The position numbers and the translations under genes were made by a program. Of a stretch of DNA of 64,000 bases, positions 33,889 through 41,551 are shown one piece after another; position 1 is the first letter of the stretch; each line of letters opens with the position of its first letter. The stretch is taken from the NCBI RefSeq assembly GCF_013403915.1, contig NZ_JABFDI010000017.1, forward strand, positions 1 to 64,000, in the 5' to 3' direction. The stretch is from Winogradskyella pacifica. Its GTDB lineage: Bacteria; Bacteroidota; Bacteroidia; Flavobacteriales; Flavobacteriaceae. Below the pieces are notes generated by a model. It saw only the letters and a list, made by a program, of their open reading frames with translations. It was not told the DNA's origin and did not search any database.

Positions 33889-36393
33889 ATGATGAATAAA
33901 ATACAGCATTACGTTCAAGGACAATGGACAACAGGTAAAGAAGAAGGAACACCAATTCTAGATGCAGTTACTGGCGAAGCTTTTACTAGCATCGCTATTG
34001 AAGGATTAGACGTTCCAGAAATTCTAAACTACGGAAGAACAAAAGGAGGAGAGGTCCTTCGAAAAATGACGTTCCAAGAACGTGGAAATATGCTTAAAAG
34101 TTTAGCATTATATCTTACGAAAAGGAAAAATTCATTTTACGAATTAAGTTATAGAACGGGAGCAACCAAAGTAGATAGTTGGATCGATATCGAAGGTGGT
34201 TTCGGAAACTTGTTTGCAAACGCTTCCTTACGTAAACTTTTTCCAAATCAACCGTATCACGTAGAAGGTGATGCAATAGATTTATCTCGTGGCGGACGCT
34301 TTATGGCACATCATATTATGGTGCCTAAAAAAGGGGTTGCGGTACATATTAATGCCTTCAATTTCCCGGTTTGGGGAATGTTAGAAAAATGTGCCGTAAA
34401 CTGGATGGCTGGAGTTCCTGCTGTGGTTTTACCAGCACCTTCCACTTCTTATTTAGCCGAAGCTGTTGCCAAAGAAATAATCGCCTCCGGTATTTTACCA
34501 GAAGGCGCATTGCAAATTATAAACGGAACCGTAAAAACCATTTTAGATACGGTAGAGTCTCAAGATGTTGTCACTTTTACGGGTTCTGCAAAAGTAGGAC
34601 GTTTATTAAAAGCGCATCCGCAATTGATACAAGAATCTGTGCCATTTACCATGGAAGCCGATTCTTTAAATGCATCGATCTTAGGAGAAGATGCCGTTCC
34701 TGGAACACCAGAATTCGACTTGTTTATTAAAGAAGTCCGAAAAGAAATGACAGTTAAAGCAGGACAAAAATGTACTGCAATACGTCGAATTATTGTTCCG
34801 CAAAATTTAGTAGAAGATGTACAATCTGCCTTGTCAAAAGCTTTAGATAAAGTAACTATTGGAGATCCAAGATTGAAAGAAGTTAGAATGGGATCTTTAG
34901 TAAGTCATCAACAAGTACAAGCGGTTAGAGATTCTGTAAATGATTTATCCAAAGAAGCACAAATCGTTTATGGAAGTTTAGATCAAATAAACACCATTGG
35001 AGCAGATGTTAAAAAAGGTGCTTTTATTAGTCCGATTTTATTACGTTCTGATCATCCTTTTGAAAATACAATAATTCACGAACGTGAAGCCTTTGGTCCA
35101 GTAAGTACAATAATGCCTTATAAAAACTTAGATGAAGCGATTACTTTAGCTCAAATGGGTAAAGGGTCGTTAGTATCTTCAATTGCCACAAATGACGATA
35201 AGATTGCTAAAGAGTATGTAATTAACGCAGCATCTCATCATGGTCGTATTATGGTTGTTAATCGAGATATGGCAAAGGAAAGTACAGGTCATGGTTCTCC
35301 ATTACCATATTTAGTTCATGGAGGTCCTGGACGTGCTGGAGGAGGAGAAGAAATGGGAGGAATGCGTGGAATAAAACATTATTTACAACGTACAGCAATC
35401 CAAGGTTCGCCAACAACAATTACAGAAATTACTGGGATTTACCAGCAAAATGCAAAATATAAGGAAGCAGAAATGCATCCATTTAAATACCATTGGGAAG
35501 ACATCCAACCAGGGATGTCTATGAAAACCCACAGACGTACATTTACAGATACAGACATTATCAATTTTGCTAACGTCACTTGGGATCATTTCTATGCGCA
35601 TACAGATATTACATCTTTAGACGGAAGTATTTTTGAACAAAGAACTGCACATGGTTATTTTATTATTTCAGCTGCAGCAGGATTATTTGTATTTCCAAAT
35701 AAAGGACCAGTTTCAGCAAATTACGGACTAGAAGAATGCAGGTTTTTAAGGCCGTTATATCACAACGATACTATTTACGTACGTTTAACGTGTAAGCAAA
35801 AAGTAGATAGAGATGTCGCTTCAGCAGAACATCCTAGCGGAATTGTAAAATGGTATGCCGAAATTTTTGATGCAAATACCGATGAGAAAGTAGCATTCGC
35901 AACAGTCTTAACTATGGTTCAGAAAAAGCAAGAAGTTTTAACTGAAATGACTGAAGATAAAATCAACGCATGTCTTTATGCATTAAAAGAAGATGCAAAA
36001 CCTAAATGGGGAATTATGACACCTCAACACATGATTGAACATTTAGAATATACCTATAAAATTGCATCTGGTGAAATTCAAGATTTTGAAATTGCTACAC
36101 CGGAAAAGATTTTAGATAAAGTACATAATAGTTTATGGAACTTTGATAAGTTCCCAAAAAACTCTCAATTTCCACAATTAGAAAAAGATACTTTAGATAC
36201 ATTAAAGCATCCTGATTTAGCTGTAGCAATAGAAAAGTTTAAAGCACAAAGAGAAAAGTATTTAGCATATTTTAAAGAAAATCCAGAAGCTAAATTAAAG
36301 AATTTAGTTTTCGGAGAATTGAATAAATACGAATCGTATTTGTTAGAAAGAAAACATTTGAATCATCACTTTGAACAATTTGGATTAATATAA
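33889..36393 (+). CDS. paaZ: PaaZ: oxepin-CoA hydrolase / 3-oxo-5,6-dehydrosuberyl-CoA semialdehyde dehydrogenase with extra C-terminal domain
   Basis: An 834-residue bifunctional enzyme, about 150 residues longer than the 681-residue E. coli protein. Residues 1-525 are the aldehyde dehydrogenase: FTGSAKVG, FTMEADSLN with the general-base Glu, and VKAGQKCTAIRRI with the catalytic Cys. Residues about 535-680 are the MaoC-type hydratase that opens the oxepin ring (FANVTWDHFYAHTD, RTAHGYFIISAAAGLF). Residues about 690-834 are an added helical domain (KWGIMTPQHMIEHLEYTYKI) that resembles DUF1569/DinB-like proteins. The start is the first of two ATG codons; the second, three bases later, is equally possible. 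Confidence 0.92.
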   Translation: MMNKIQHYVQGQWTTGKEEGTPILDAVTGEAFTSIAIEGLDVPEILNYGRTKGGEVLRKMTFQERGNMLKSLALYLTKRKNSFYELSYRTGATKVDSWIDIEGGFGNLFANASLRKLFPNQPYHVEGDAIDLSRGGRFMAHHIMVPKKGVAVHINAFNFPVWGMLEKCAVNWMAGVPAVVLPAPSTSYLAEAVAKEIIASGILPEGALQIINGTVKTILDTVESQDVVTFTGSAKVGRLLKAHPQLIQESVPFTMEADSLNASILGEDAVPGTPEFDLFIKEVRKEMTVKAGQKCTAIRRIIVPQNLVEDVQSALSKALDKVTIGDPRLKEVRMGSLVSHQQVQAVRDSVNDLSKEAQIVYGSLDQINTIGADVKKGAFISPILLRSDHPFENTIIHEREAFGPVSTIMPYKNLDEAITLAQMGKGSLVSSIATNDDKIAKEYVINAASHHGRIMVVNRDMAKESTGHGSPLPYLVHGGPGRAGGGEEMGGMRGIKHYLQRTAIQGSPTTITEITGIYQQNAKYKEAEMHPFKYHWEDIQPGMSMKTHRRTFTDTDIINFANVTWDHFYAHTDITSLDGSIFEQRTAHGYFIISAAAGLFVFPNKGPVSANYGLEECRFLRPLYHNDTIYVRLTCKQKVDRDVASAEHPSGIVKWYAEIFDANTDEKVAFATVLTMVQKKQEVLTEMTEDKINACLYALKEDAKPKWGIMTPQHMIEHLEYTYKIASGEIQDFEIATPEKILDKVHNSLWNFDKFPKNSQFPQLEKDTLDTLKHPDLAVAIEKFKAQREKYLAYFKENPEAKLKNLVFGELNKYESYLLERKHLNHHFEQFGLI

Positions 36394-36395
36394 TT

Positions 36396-37154
36396 ATGTC
36401 AGAAAAGCAACCATACGTAACATTAGAAATAGAAAACGAAGTAGGATACATAGAGTTTTTCCATCCTGCACACAATTCCTTACCAGGAGATGTATTAGCA
36501 AAACTAGCGCAAACCATTACAGATGCAGGAACTAACGACGCTATTAAAGTTGTCGTTCTTAAAAGTGGAGGAGATAGAACTTTTTGCGCAGGAGCTAGCT
36601 TCGAAGAACTAATAAACATCAACGACGCAGCAACAGGGAAAGTCTTCTTTTCAGGATTTGCAAACGTAATTAACGCGATGCGTAAATGTCCGAAATTTAT
36701 TATCGGCCGTATTCAAGGAAAAACCGTTGGTGGTGGCGTTGGATTAGCAGCTGCAACCGATTATTGTATGGCTTCCAAATTCGCAGCTATTAAGTTATCC
36801 GAATTAAATATTGGAATTGGACCATTTGTAGTCGGACCAGCAATCGAGCGTAAAATGGGATTAAGCGCCATGTCGCAAATCGCAATAGATGCAAACACAT
36901 TTTATCCTGCAGAATGGGCAAAACAAAAAGGTTTATTCTCGCAAGTGTATGAAAGTACCGAAGAACTAGATGAAGCTGTAAAAACAACGGCAGAGCATTT
37001 ATGTACCTATAATACTGAAGCCATGGTAGAAATGAAAAAAGTATTCTGGCAAGGAACAGATCATTGGGATGCATTATTAGCAGAACGTGCCGCAACTAGT
37101 GGGAAACTTGTATTAAGTGATTTTACAAAAGAAAAATTAAAAGGATTTAAGTAG
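36396..37154 (+). CDS. paaF: Enoyl-CoA hydratase/isomerase, probable PaaF
   Basis: A 252-residue crotonase-fold enzyme starting 2 bases after the paaZ stop. FCAGASFEELININD at about 63-77 and GKTVGGGVGLAAATDYCMAS at about 109-128 form the oxyanion hole. SELNIGIGPFVVGPAIERKM is the second active-site loop, which lacks the usual Glu of hydratases at the expected position. By elimination it should hydrate 2,3-dehydroadipyl-CoA (PaaF). The symbol rests on context more than on sequence identity. Confidence 0.72.
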   Translation: MSEKQPYVTLEIENEVGYIEFFHPAHNSLPGDVLAKLAQTITDAGTNDAIKVVVLKSGGDRTFCAGASFEELININDAATGKVFFSGFANVINAMRKCPKFIIGRIQGKTVGGGVGLAAATDYCMASKFAAIKLSELNIGIGPFVVGPAIERKMGLSAMSQIAIDANTFYPAEWAKQKGLFSQVYESTEELDEAVKTTAEHLCTYNTEAMVEMKKVFWQGTDHWDALLAERAATSGKLVLSDFTKEKLKGFK

Positions 37155-37493
37155 ATGTTTCATTATAATGATAAAAAATTTAAAGCTGTAAAGAACACTA
37201 GCAATGGTGAGACTTCAGAGGAAACTATTTTTCATTATAAGCAAACAAATAATATAATAACAGCCACATATTCTGGAGGCCAAATTATAGAAGGTCATCT
37301 TATAGGTTTAGTTTCCAAAGATGGAGAAATAAATATGAGATACCATCAAGTGAATACGAATGGCGATTTAATGACAGGCGTATGCAAATCTATTCCAGAA
37401 ATGGGTTCCAATGGAAAAATTAGATTACATGAAACATGGCAATGGACCTCAGGAGATAAAAGTAAAGGCAATTCAATAATAGAAGAATTATAA
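37155..37493 (+). CDS. Small conserved protein, beta-rich, function unknown
   Basis: A 112-residue protein with no gap to the paaF-like stop and one base before paaY, so it is part of the operon. The sequence is a series of short beta strands (NIITATYSGGQIIEGHLIGL, then EINMRYHQVNTNGDL and IRLHETWQWTSGD). I recall homologues in databases labelled n-acetylglutamate synthase, but the size and fold do not support an acetyltransferase, so I give no function. There is no signal peptide or membrane helix. Confidence 0.75.
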   Translation: MFHYNDKKFKAVKNTSNGETSEETIFHYKQTNNIITATYSGGQIIEGHLIGLVSKDGEINMRYHQVNTNGDLMTGVCKSIPEMGSNGKIRLHETWQWTSGDKSKGNSIIEEL

Positions 37494-37494
37494 T

Positions 37495-38091
37495 ATGATT
37501 TACAGTTTTAAAGGCTACACACCAGTGGTTCACGAATCTAGTTTCGTGCATCCATTGGCTGCAGTAACAGGAAATGTCATTATTGGCAGAAACTGTTACA
37601 TTGGTCCAGGAGCAGCTATTCGTGGAGATTGGGGACAAATCATTTTAGAAGATGGCGTAAATGTTCAGGAGAATTGTACGGTACACATGTTTCCTGGAAA
37701 ATCTATTACACTTAAAGAAAGTGCACACGTTGGCCATGGTGCCATTATTCACGGTGCGAATTTGGGTAGAAATTGCCTAATTGGAATGAACACCGTAATT
37801 ATGGATGATGCCGAAATTGGCGACGAATCCATAGTTGGTGCGATGGCATTTGTAAAAGCGGAAACTAAGATTCCAAACCGAAGTTTAGTCGTTGGTAATC
37901 CTGCAAAAGTCATCAAGCAAGTTAGTGATGAAATGATTGCTTGGAAAACAAAAGGCACGCAATTGTATCAGCAATTACCAACAGATTGCCACGAGAGCTT
38001 AAAAGCTGTAGAACCGTTAAGAGAAGTGCCTGAGAATATGAAAATGCAGGACGATGTTTATAAAACACTTCGCGATACATTTAAAAAATAA
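37495..38091 (+). CDS. paaY: PaaY, left-handed beta-helix (gamma-carbonic-anhydrase-like) protein
   Basis: A 198-residue hexapeptide-repeat protein. In E. coli PaaY has thioesterase activity on toxic cyclic CoA adducts of the pathway. Hexapeptide turns are visible in VTGNVIIGRNCYIGPGAAIR and HVGHGAIIHGANLGRNCLIG. The metal-binding histidines (HxxxxH-like: HMFPGKS, AHVGHGAIIHG) are conserved. It closes the paa operon. Confidence 0.92.
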   Translation: MIYSFKGYTPVVHESSFVHPLAAVTGNVIIGRNCYIGPGAAIRGDWGQIILEDGVNVQENCTVHMFPGKSITLKESAHVGHGAIIHGANLGRNCLIGMNTVIMDDAEIGDESIVGAMAFVKAETKIPNRSLVVGNPAKVIKQVSDEMIAWKTKGTQLYQQLPTDCHESLKAVEPLREVPENMKMQDDVYKTLRDTFKK

Positions 38092-38163
38092 GGTGCTGTT
38101 ACTTCGAGTGATTCCGATTTTTATTGGAATTGTATTGAGAAGCTTTTTATTAATTTTTTATAT

Positions 38164-38640
38164 TTACAAAACAGCACTCAAATCAATCTCATTAGTTTCT
38201 TTACTTGTCGATAAAGCAATCAAACTTTGTACATTTCCTAGATAAGGAAGTAGCGTCAATTTTGAAATGATAAAGGTTTCATAAGCTTCAATATCTTCAA
38301 CGACGAGTTTCAATAAATAGTCAAAATTTCCACTGACCCTGTGGCATTCTACAACTTCCGGGAAGTTATTAATTTCCTTTACAAACTTTTCCAAATAGCT
38401 TCGGGTATGCCCTTGCAAGGTAATACCTATAAAAACAGTTAGCTTTAAACCGATTTTCTTATTGTTTAAAACGGCCACATATTTTTCAATATACCCTTCT
38501 TTTTCTAATTTTTTAATGCGTTCAAATATTGGTGAAGTGCTCATGCCGAGTTCTTCAGCAATACTCTTAGTCGTTCGATTGCTATTCTTTTGAAGTATAG
38601 TGAGTAGTTGTGTGTCTATTTTATCGAGTGTGTGTGGCAT
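38164..38640 (-). CDS. Lrp/AsnC-family transcriptional regulator
   Basis: A 158-residue regulator with an N-terminal helix-turn-helix (DTQLLTILQKNSNRTTKSIA, then LGMSTSPIFERIKKLEKEGY) and a C-terminal RAM ligand domain (VECHRVSGNFDYLLKLVV). It is transcribed away from the E2-ilvE-E1 genes, the arrangement expected for a BkdR-like regulator of branched-chain 2-oxoacid dehydrogenase that responds to branched-chain amino acids; this role is an inference. Confidence 0.9.
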   Translation of the reverse strand: MPHTLDKIDTQLLTILQKNSNRTTKSIAEELGMSTSPIFERIKKLEKEGYIEKYVAVLNNKKIGLKLTVFIGITLQGHTRSYLEKFVKEINNFPEVVECHRVSGNFDYLLKLVVEDIEAYETFIISKLTLLPYLGNVQSLIALSTSKETNEIDLSAVL

Positions 38641-38701
38641 GAGAAAATTAGTTGTTTTAAAGCGGTAAAATTAAGGATTAAAAGATAAATAATCTACAGT
38701 A

Positions 38702-38713
38702 TTATTTAAATAA
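38702..38713. promoter_or_regulatory. AT-rich palindrome between the Lrp-type gene and the E2 gene
   Basis: TTATTTAAATAA is a perfect 12-base palindrome in the 174-base divergent region. Lrp-family proteins bind AT-rich dyads, so it is a candidate operator, but AT-rich DNA gives such matches by chance. Confidence 0.3.
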
Positions 38714-38814
38714 AGAATATTATCCTTTTTAAAGGTAAATTAAAAGGTTTTAACAATTGTGTGATTCGATATGCATTATCTTTAATTCTTATAATCCTAA
38801 ACCATATTAGCTTG

Positions 38815-40140
38815 ATGATTTTTGAATTAAAGATGCCCAAAATGGGCGAAAGTATAACCGAAGGGACAATTATCAATTGGTTAATATCAGAAGGAGACTC
38901 TTTCGAAGAAGGAGATATTATACTAGAAGTAGCAACAGATAAGGTTGATAACGAAGTGCCAGCACCAGCATCAGGAACTTTAATGAAAACCATGTTTCAA
39001 GCAAAAGATGTTGTGCCTGTTGGAGAGGTTATGGCAATTCTTGAAGTTTCAGAAGAAAAGAAATCGAAAACGGATGTCATTTCGACAGAGCGAGGAACGA
39101 GTGACGAGAAATCTCATAGTCAAAAGAAAGAGAAATTTCAAAAAGGACCTAAGCCAGTTCAAAAACCTTCAGGTTCAACTTCAGTTTCAAGTTCATCTTC
39201 ATTTTCAACTTCAAACACCTTCTTTTCGCCATTAATTATTTCAATAGCCAAAGAACATCACATTAGTTTTGAAGAGTTAGCACGTATTCCCGCTACAGGA
39301 AACGAAGGCAGACTTCGTAAAAGCGATGTGTTTCAATATATAGACGAAGGACGACCTTACAAATTCGCACAACCAGTAGCCGAAAAAGATCCAACAGCTT
39401 ATAGAATTCCACAATTAAACTTCGATAAAGGCAAAGGAAAAGTAATCGAAATGGACAGAATGCGCCAAATGATTGCAGATCACATGGTGTACTCAAAACA
39501 TACATCACCTCATGTTACTGCTTATGTAGAAGCAGACATGACGAATATGGTAAATTGGAGAAACGCAAACAAAGTTGCCTTTCAAGAAAAGCATGGCGAA
39601 CGTTTAACCTTCACACCATTATTTGTAGAAGCTGTAGCGAAAGCAGTAAAAGATTTCCCAAACATTAATGCATCGGTAGATGGTAATAACATTATTGTAA
39701 AAGAAGATATTAATATTGGTATGGCAACAGCATTACCAAGTGGAAACTTAATCGTTCCTGTAGTAAAAAATGCAGATGCTAAAAATTTAAAAGAGATTGC
39801 TAGTAACGTAAACGAATTAGCAGGAAAAGCTAGAGAAAACAAACTAGCAGGAGACGATATAAAAGGCAGCACCTTCACAATTTCTAACGTAGGAACTTTT
39901 GGAAGTGTCATGGGAACACCAATTATTAATCAACCAGAAGTTGCCATTTTAGCATTAGGAATAATCAAAAAACGACCAGAAGTTATCACTACTGAGAAAG
40001 GAGACCAAATAGCTATTCGTAGCATGATGTACTTATCGCTCTCTTTCGATCATCGCGTAGTAGACGGATTCTTAGGAGGAAGTTTTGTGCGACGAGTAGC
40101 CGATTATTTTGAGCAATTTGATATTAATAGAGAAATATAA
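38815..40140 (+). CDS. Branched-chain 2-oxoacid dehydrogenase E2 (dihydrolipoamide acyltransferase)
   Basis: A 441-residue acyltransferase core. The ATG at 38815 is chosen because IFELKMPKMGESITEG is the start of the lipoyl domain; the longer frame from 38761 adds 18 unrelated residues. The lipoyl Lys is in VATDKVDNEV (about 39-48). The peripheral-subunit binding domain is at about 140-175 (PLIISIAKEHHISFEELARI). The catalytic domain fills the rest, with SLSFDHRVVDG holding the active His. The linker at about 80-140 is unusual: part of it (DVISTERGTSDEKSH) is coded by REP-like DNA and part (SGSTSVSSSSSFSTS) by a period-6 TTC tract like those between the paa genes. Specificity for branched-chain acids is inferred from ilvE and the fused E1 next to it. 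Confidence 0.9.
   Translation: MIFELKMPKMGESITEGTIINWLISEGDSFEEGDIILEVATDKVDNEVPAPASGTLMKTMFQAKDVVPVGEVMAILEVSEEKKSKTDVISTERGTSDEKSHSQKKEKFQKGPKPVQKPSGSTSVSSSSSFSTSNTFFSPLIISIAKEHHISFEELARIPATGNEGRLRKSDVFQYIDEGRPYKFAQPVAEKDPTAYRIPQLNFDKGKGKVIEMDRMRQMIADHMVYSKHTSPHVTAYVEADMTNMVNWRNANKVAFQEKHGERLTFTPLFVEAVAKAVKDFPNINASVDGNNIIVKEDINIGMATALPSGNLIVPVVKNADAKNLKEIASNVNELAGKARENKLAGDDIKGSTFTISNVGTFGSVMGTPIINQPEVAILALGIIKKRPEVITTEKGDQIAIRSMMYLSLSFDHRVVDGFLGGSFVRRVADYFEQFDINREI
39074..39118 (+). repeat. REP-like sequence inside the E2 coding region
   Basis: GTCATTTCGACAGAGCGAGG and on to GACGAGAAATCTCATAG. From memory, this matches the GTCATTTCGAC...GAGAAATCTCA intergenic repeats common in Bacteroidetes. 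It is translated as part of the E2 linker. Only one copy is in the window, so family membership needs a genome search. Confidence 0.5.
39160..39216 (+). repeat. Period-6 TTC/TCA tract inside the E2 coding region
   Basis: CCTTCAGGTTCAACTTCAGT and further NNNTTCA units, the same pattern as in the paa junctions. Here it is read in the frame TCA-NNN and gives alternating serines (SGSTSVSSSSSFSTS). Confidence 0.6.
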
Positions 40141-40147
40141 ATTCAGA

Positions 40148-40177
40148 ATTGTCCCCTGAGGGGACTTTAGGGGTGTT
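40148..40177 (+). repeat. GTCCCC palindromic repeat, copy f
   Basis: As copy a, but the dyad core is one base shorter (GTCCCCTGAGGGGAC). It lies seven bases after the E2 stop. Confidence 0.72.
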
Positions 40178-40203
40178 TTAAACACTCTAAAAAACATACA
40201 TAT

Positions 40204-41271
40204 ATGAAACCTAACATTTCAGTTACTAAAGTAGAAACATCAAAAGTTGATGCCTTAGACTTTAACAATATTCCATTAGGCACCACATTCACCGATCACA
40301 TGTTTATTTGCGATTACGAAAACGGAGAATGGGTTAATCCAAGAGTTATTCCTATGGGATTAATTCCAACGCATCCAGCAGCAATGGCTTTACATTATGG
40401 ACAAGCTATTTTTGAAGGGATGAAAGCTTACAAAGACACCGAAGGCACACCAATGTTATTTAGACCAGAAGAAAATGCCAAACGTTTAAATAAAAGTGCG
40501 GATCGTATGGGAATGCCTAATATTCTTGAAGATTTATTTGTAGAAGGACTTAAAGAATTAGTGGGCTTAGAGCACAATTGGATTCCTCCAACCGATGGAA
40601 GCGCACTCTATTTAAGACCATTTATGTATGCCGATGAGCCCTTTATTGGTATGCGTGCAGCAACACATTACAAGTTCATAATTATGGCATCACCAGCCGG
40701 TCCATTTTTTAGTAACCGTATTAAATTATGGGCAGAAAAGCAATTCATTAGAGCAGCACAAGGTGGAACTGGTGAAGCTAAAGCCGCTGGAAATTATGCA
40801 GCAGCCATTCGTCCAACAGAATTAGCAAAAGCCAAAGGTTACGACCAAGTATTATGGTTAGATGCCGCAGAACATAAGTATATTCAAGAAGTTGGTACCA
40901 TGAATATTTTCTTCAAAATTAATGGGGAATTTATCACACCAGAGCTCGACGGTTCTGTGTTGCATGGCATCACAAGAGCAAGTGTTATAGAGATGTTACG
41001 TGCTATGAATTTCACGGTAACAGAACGAAAGATCACTATTGATGAAATTAAAACAGCATCAGAAAACGGGACTTTAGAAGAAGCTTTCGGGACAGGAACA
41101 GCCGTTGGTATAGCGTACATTCAAGAGGTTGGATTAGAAGGCGAAACGATTCATGTTTCTGATGAAAGTCCAATTGGATTAGAAGTTAATGACACCTTGA
41201 ATGCTATTAAAACGGGCAAGCTAGACGACCAATTTAATTGGATGACTAAAGTAGAAAAGGAATTAGCTTAG
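40204..41271 (+). CDS. ilvE: Branched-chain amino acid aminotransferase
   Basis: A 355-residue fold-type IV PLP enzyme that interconverts leucine, isoleucine and valine with their 2-oxoacids. ALHYGQAIFEGMKAY at about 60-74, AAGNYAAAIRPTELAKAKG around the PLP lysine region and QEVGTMNIFFKINGE at about 232-246 are diagnostic. It lies between the E2 and E1 genes of the 2-oxoacid dehydrogenase, so here it probably serves catabolism. Confidence 0.95.
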   Translation: MKPNISVTKVETSKVDALDFNNIPLGTTFTDHMFICDYENGEWVNPRVIPMGLIPTHPAAMALHYGQAIFEGMKAYKDTEGTPMLFRPEENAKRLNKSADRMGMPNILEDLFVEGLKELVGLEHNWIPPTDGSALYLRPFMYADEPFIGMRAATHYKFIIMASPAGPFFSNRIKLWAEKQFIRAAQGGTGEAKAAGNYAAAIRPTELAKAKGYDQVLWLDAAEHKYIQEVGTMNIFFKINGEFITPELDGSVLHGITRASVIEMLRAMNFTVTERKITIDEIKTASENGTLEEAFGTGTAVGIAYIQEVGLEGETIHVSDESPIGLEVNDTLNAIKTGKLDDQFNWMTKVEKELA

Positions 41272-41279
41272 AGTTATTT

Positions 41280-41421
41280 GGGTGTTACCACAAGGGTCGG
41301 GCTTTTACTACTCGCTCTTTTTGAAAAAAGCAAAAAGGAGCTTCAACAAATTGTTTCAATTGCGAAGCAATCACGATTTCTTATTTATTAAATTAAGAAT
41401 GAACGAGTAATCCCTAACGCA
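41280..41421 (+). repeat. GGCGTTAC...CTTAACGC element, copy D
   Basis: Begins GGGTGTTACCACAAGGGTCG 8 bases after ilvE and ends GTAATCCCTAACGC. CTCTTTTTGAAAAAAGCAAA and AGGAGCTTCAACAAA are shared with copy C; about 50 bases of extra AT-rich sequence lie before the right end. Confidence 0.5.
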
Positions 41422-41423
41422 AC

Positions 41424-41504
41424 ACACCCCTAAAGTCCCCTCAAGGGGACAATAGTTCAAAGATTATTCAGAGGATTGTCCCCTTGAGGGGACTTCAGGG
41501 GTGT
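41424..41504. repeat. Head-to-head pair of GTCCCC repeats, copies g (-) and h (+)
   Basis: Copy g at 41424-41453 is inverted and copy h at 41475-41504 is direct, with 21 bases between them. Each has the perfect dyad core, and together they form a larger inverted repeat able to fold into one long hairpin, like the paired units of enterobacterial BIMEs. It lies 47 bases before the fused E1 gene, with an element of the GGCGTTAC family directly to the left. Confidence 0.75.
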
Positions 41505-41551
41505 AAAAGGAGAAACATTAAAAAAGATAACCGCTTTCGCGGTCACTAAAG

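Noticed and set aside
37155-37493. Naming the small operon gene as N-acetylglutamate synthase
   Set aside because: That label exists for similar sequences as I recall it, but there is no acetyltransferase fold or length (112 residues), so I keep it as unknown.
38054-38245. 63-residue frame after paaY
   Set aside because: It starts inside paaY in another frame and runs into the antisense strand of the Lrp-type gene.
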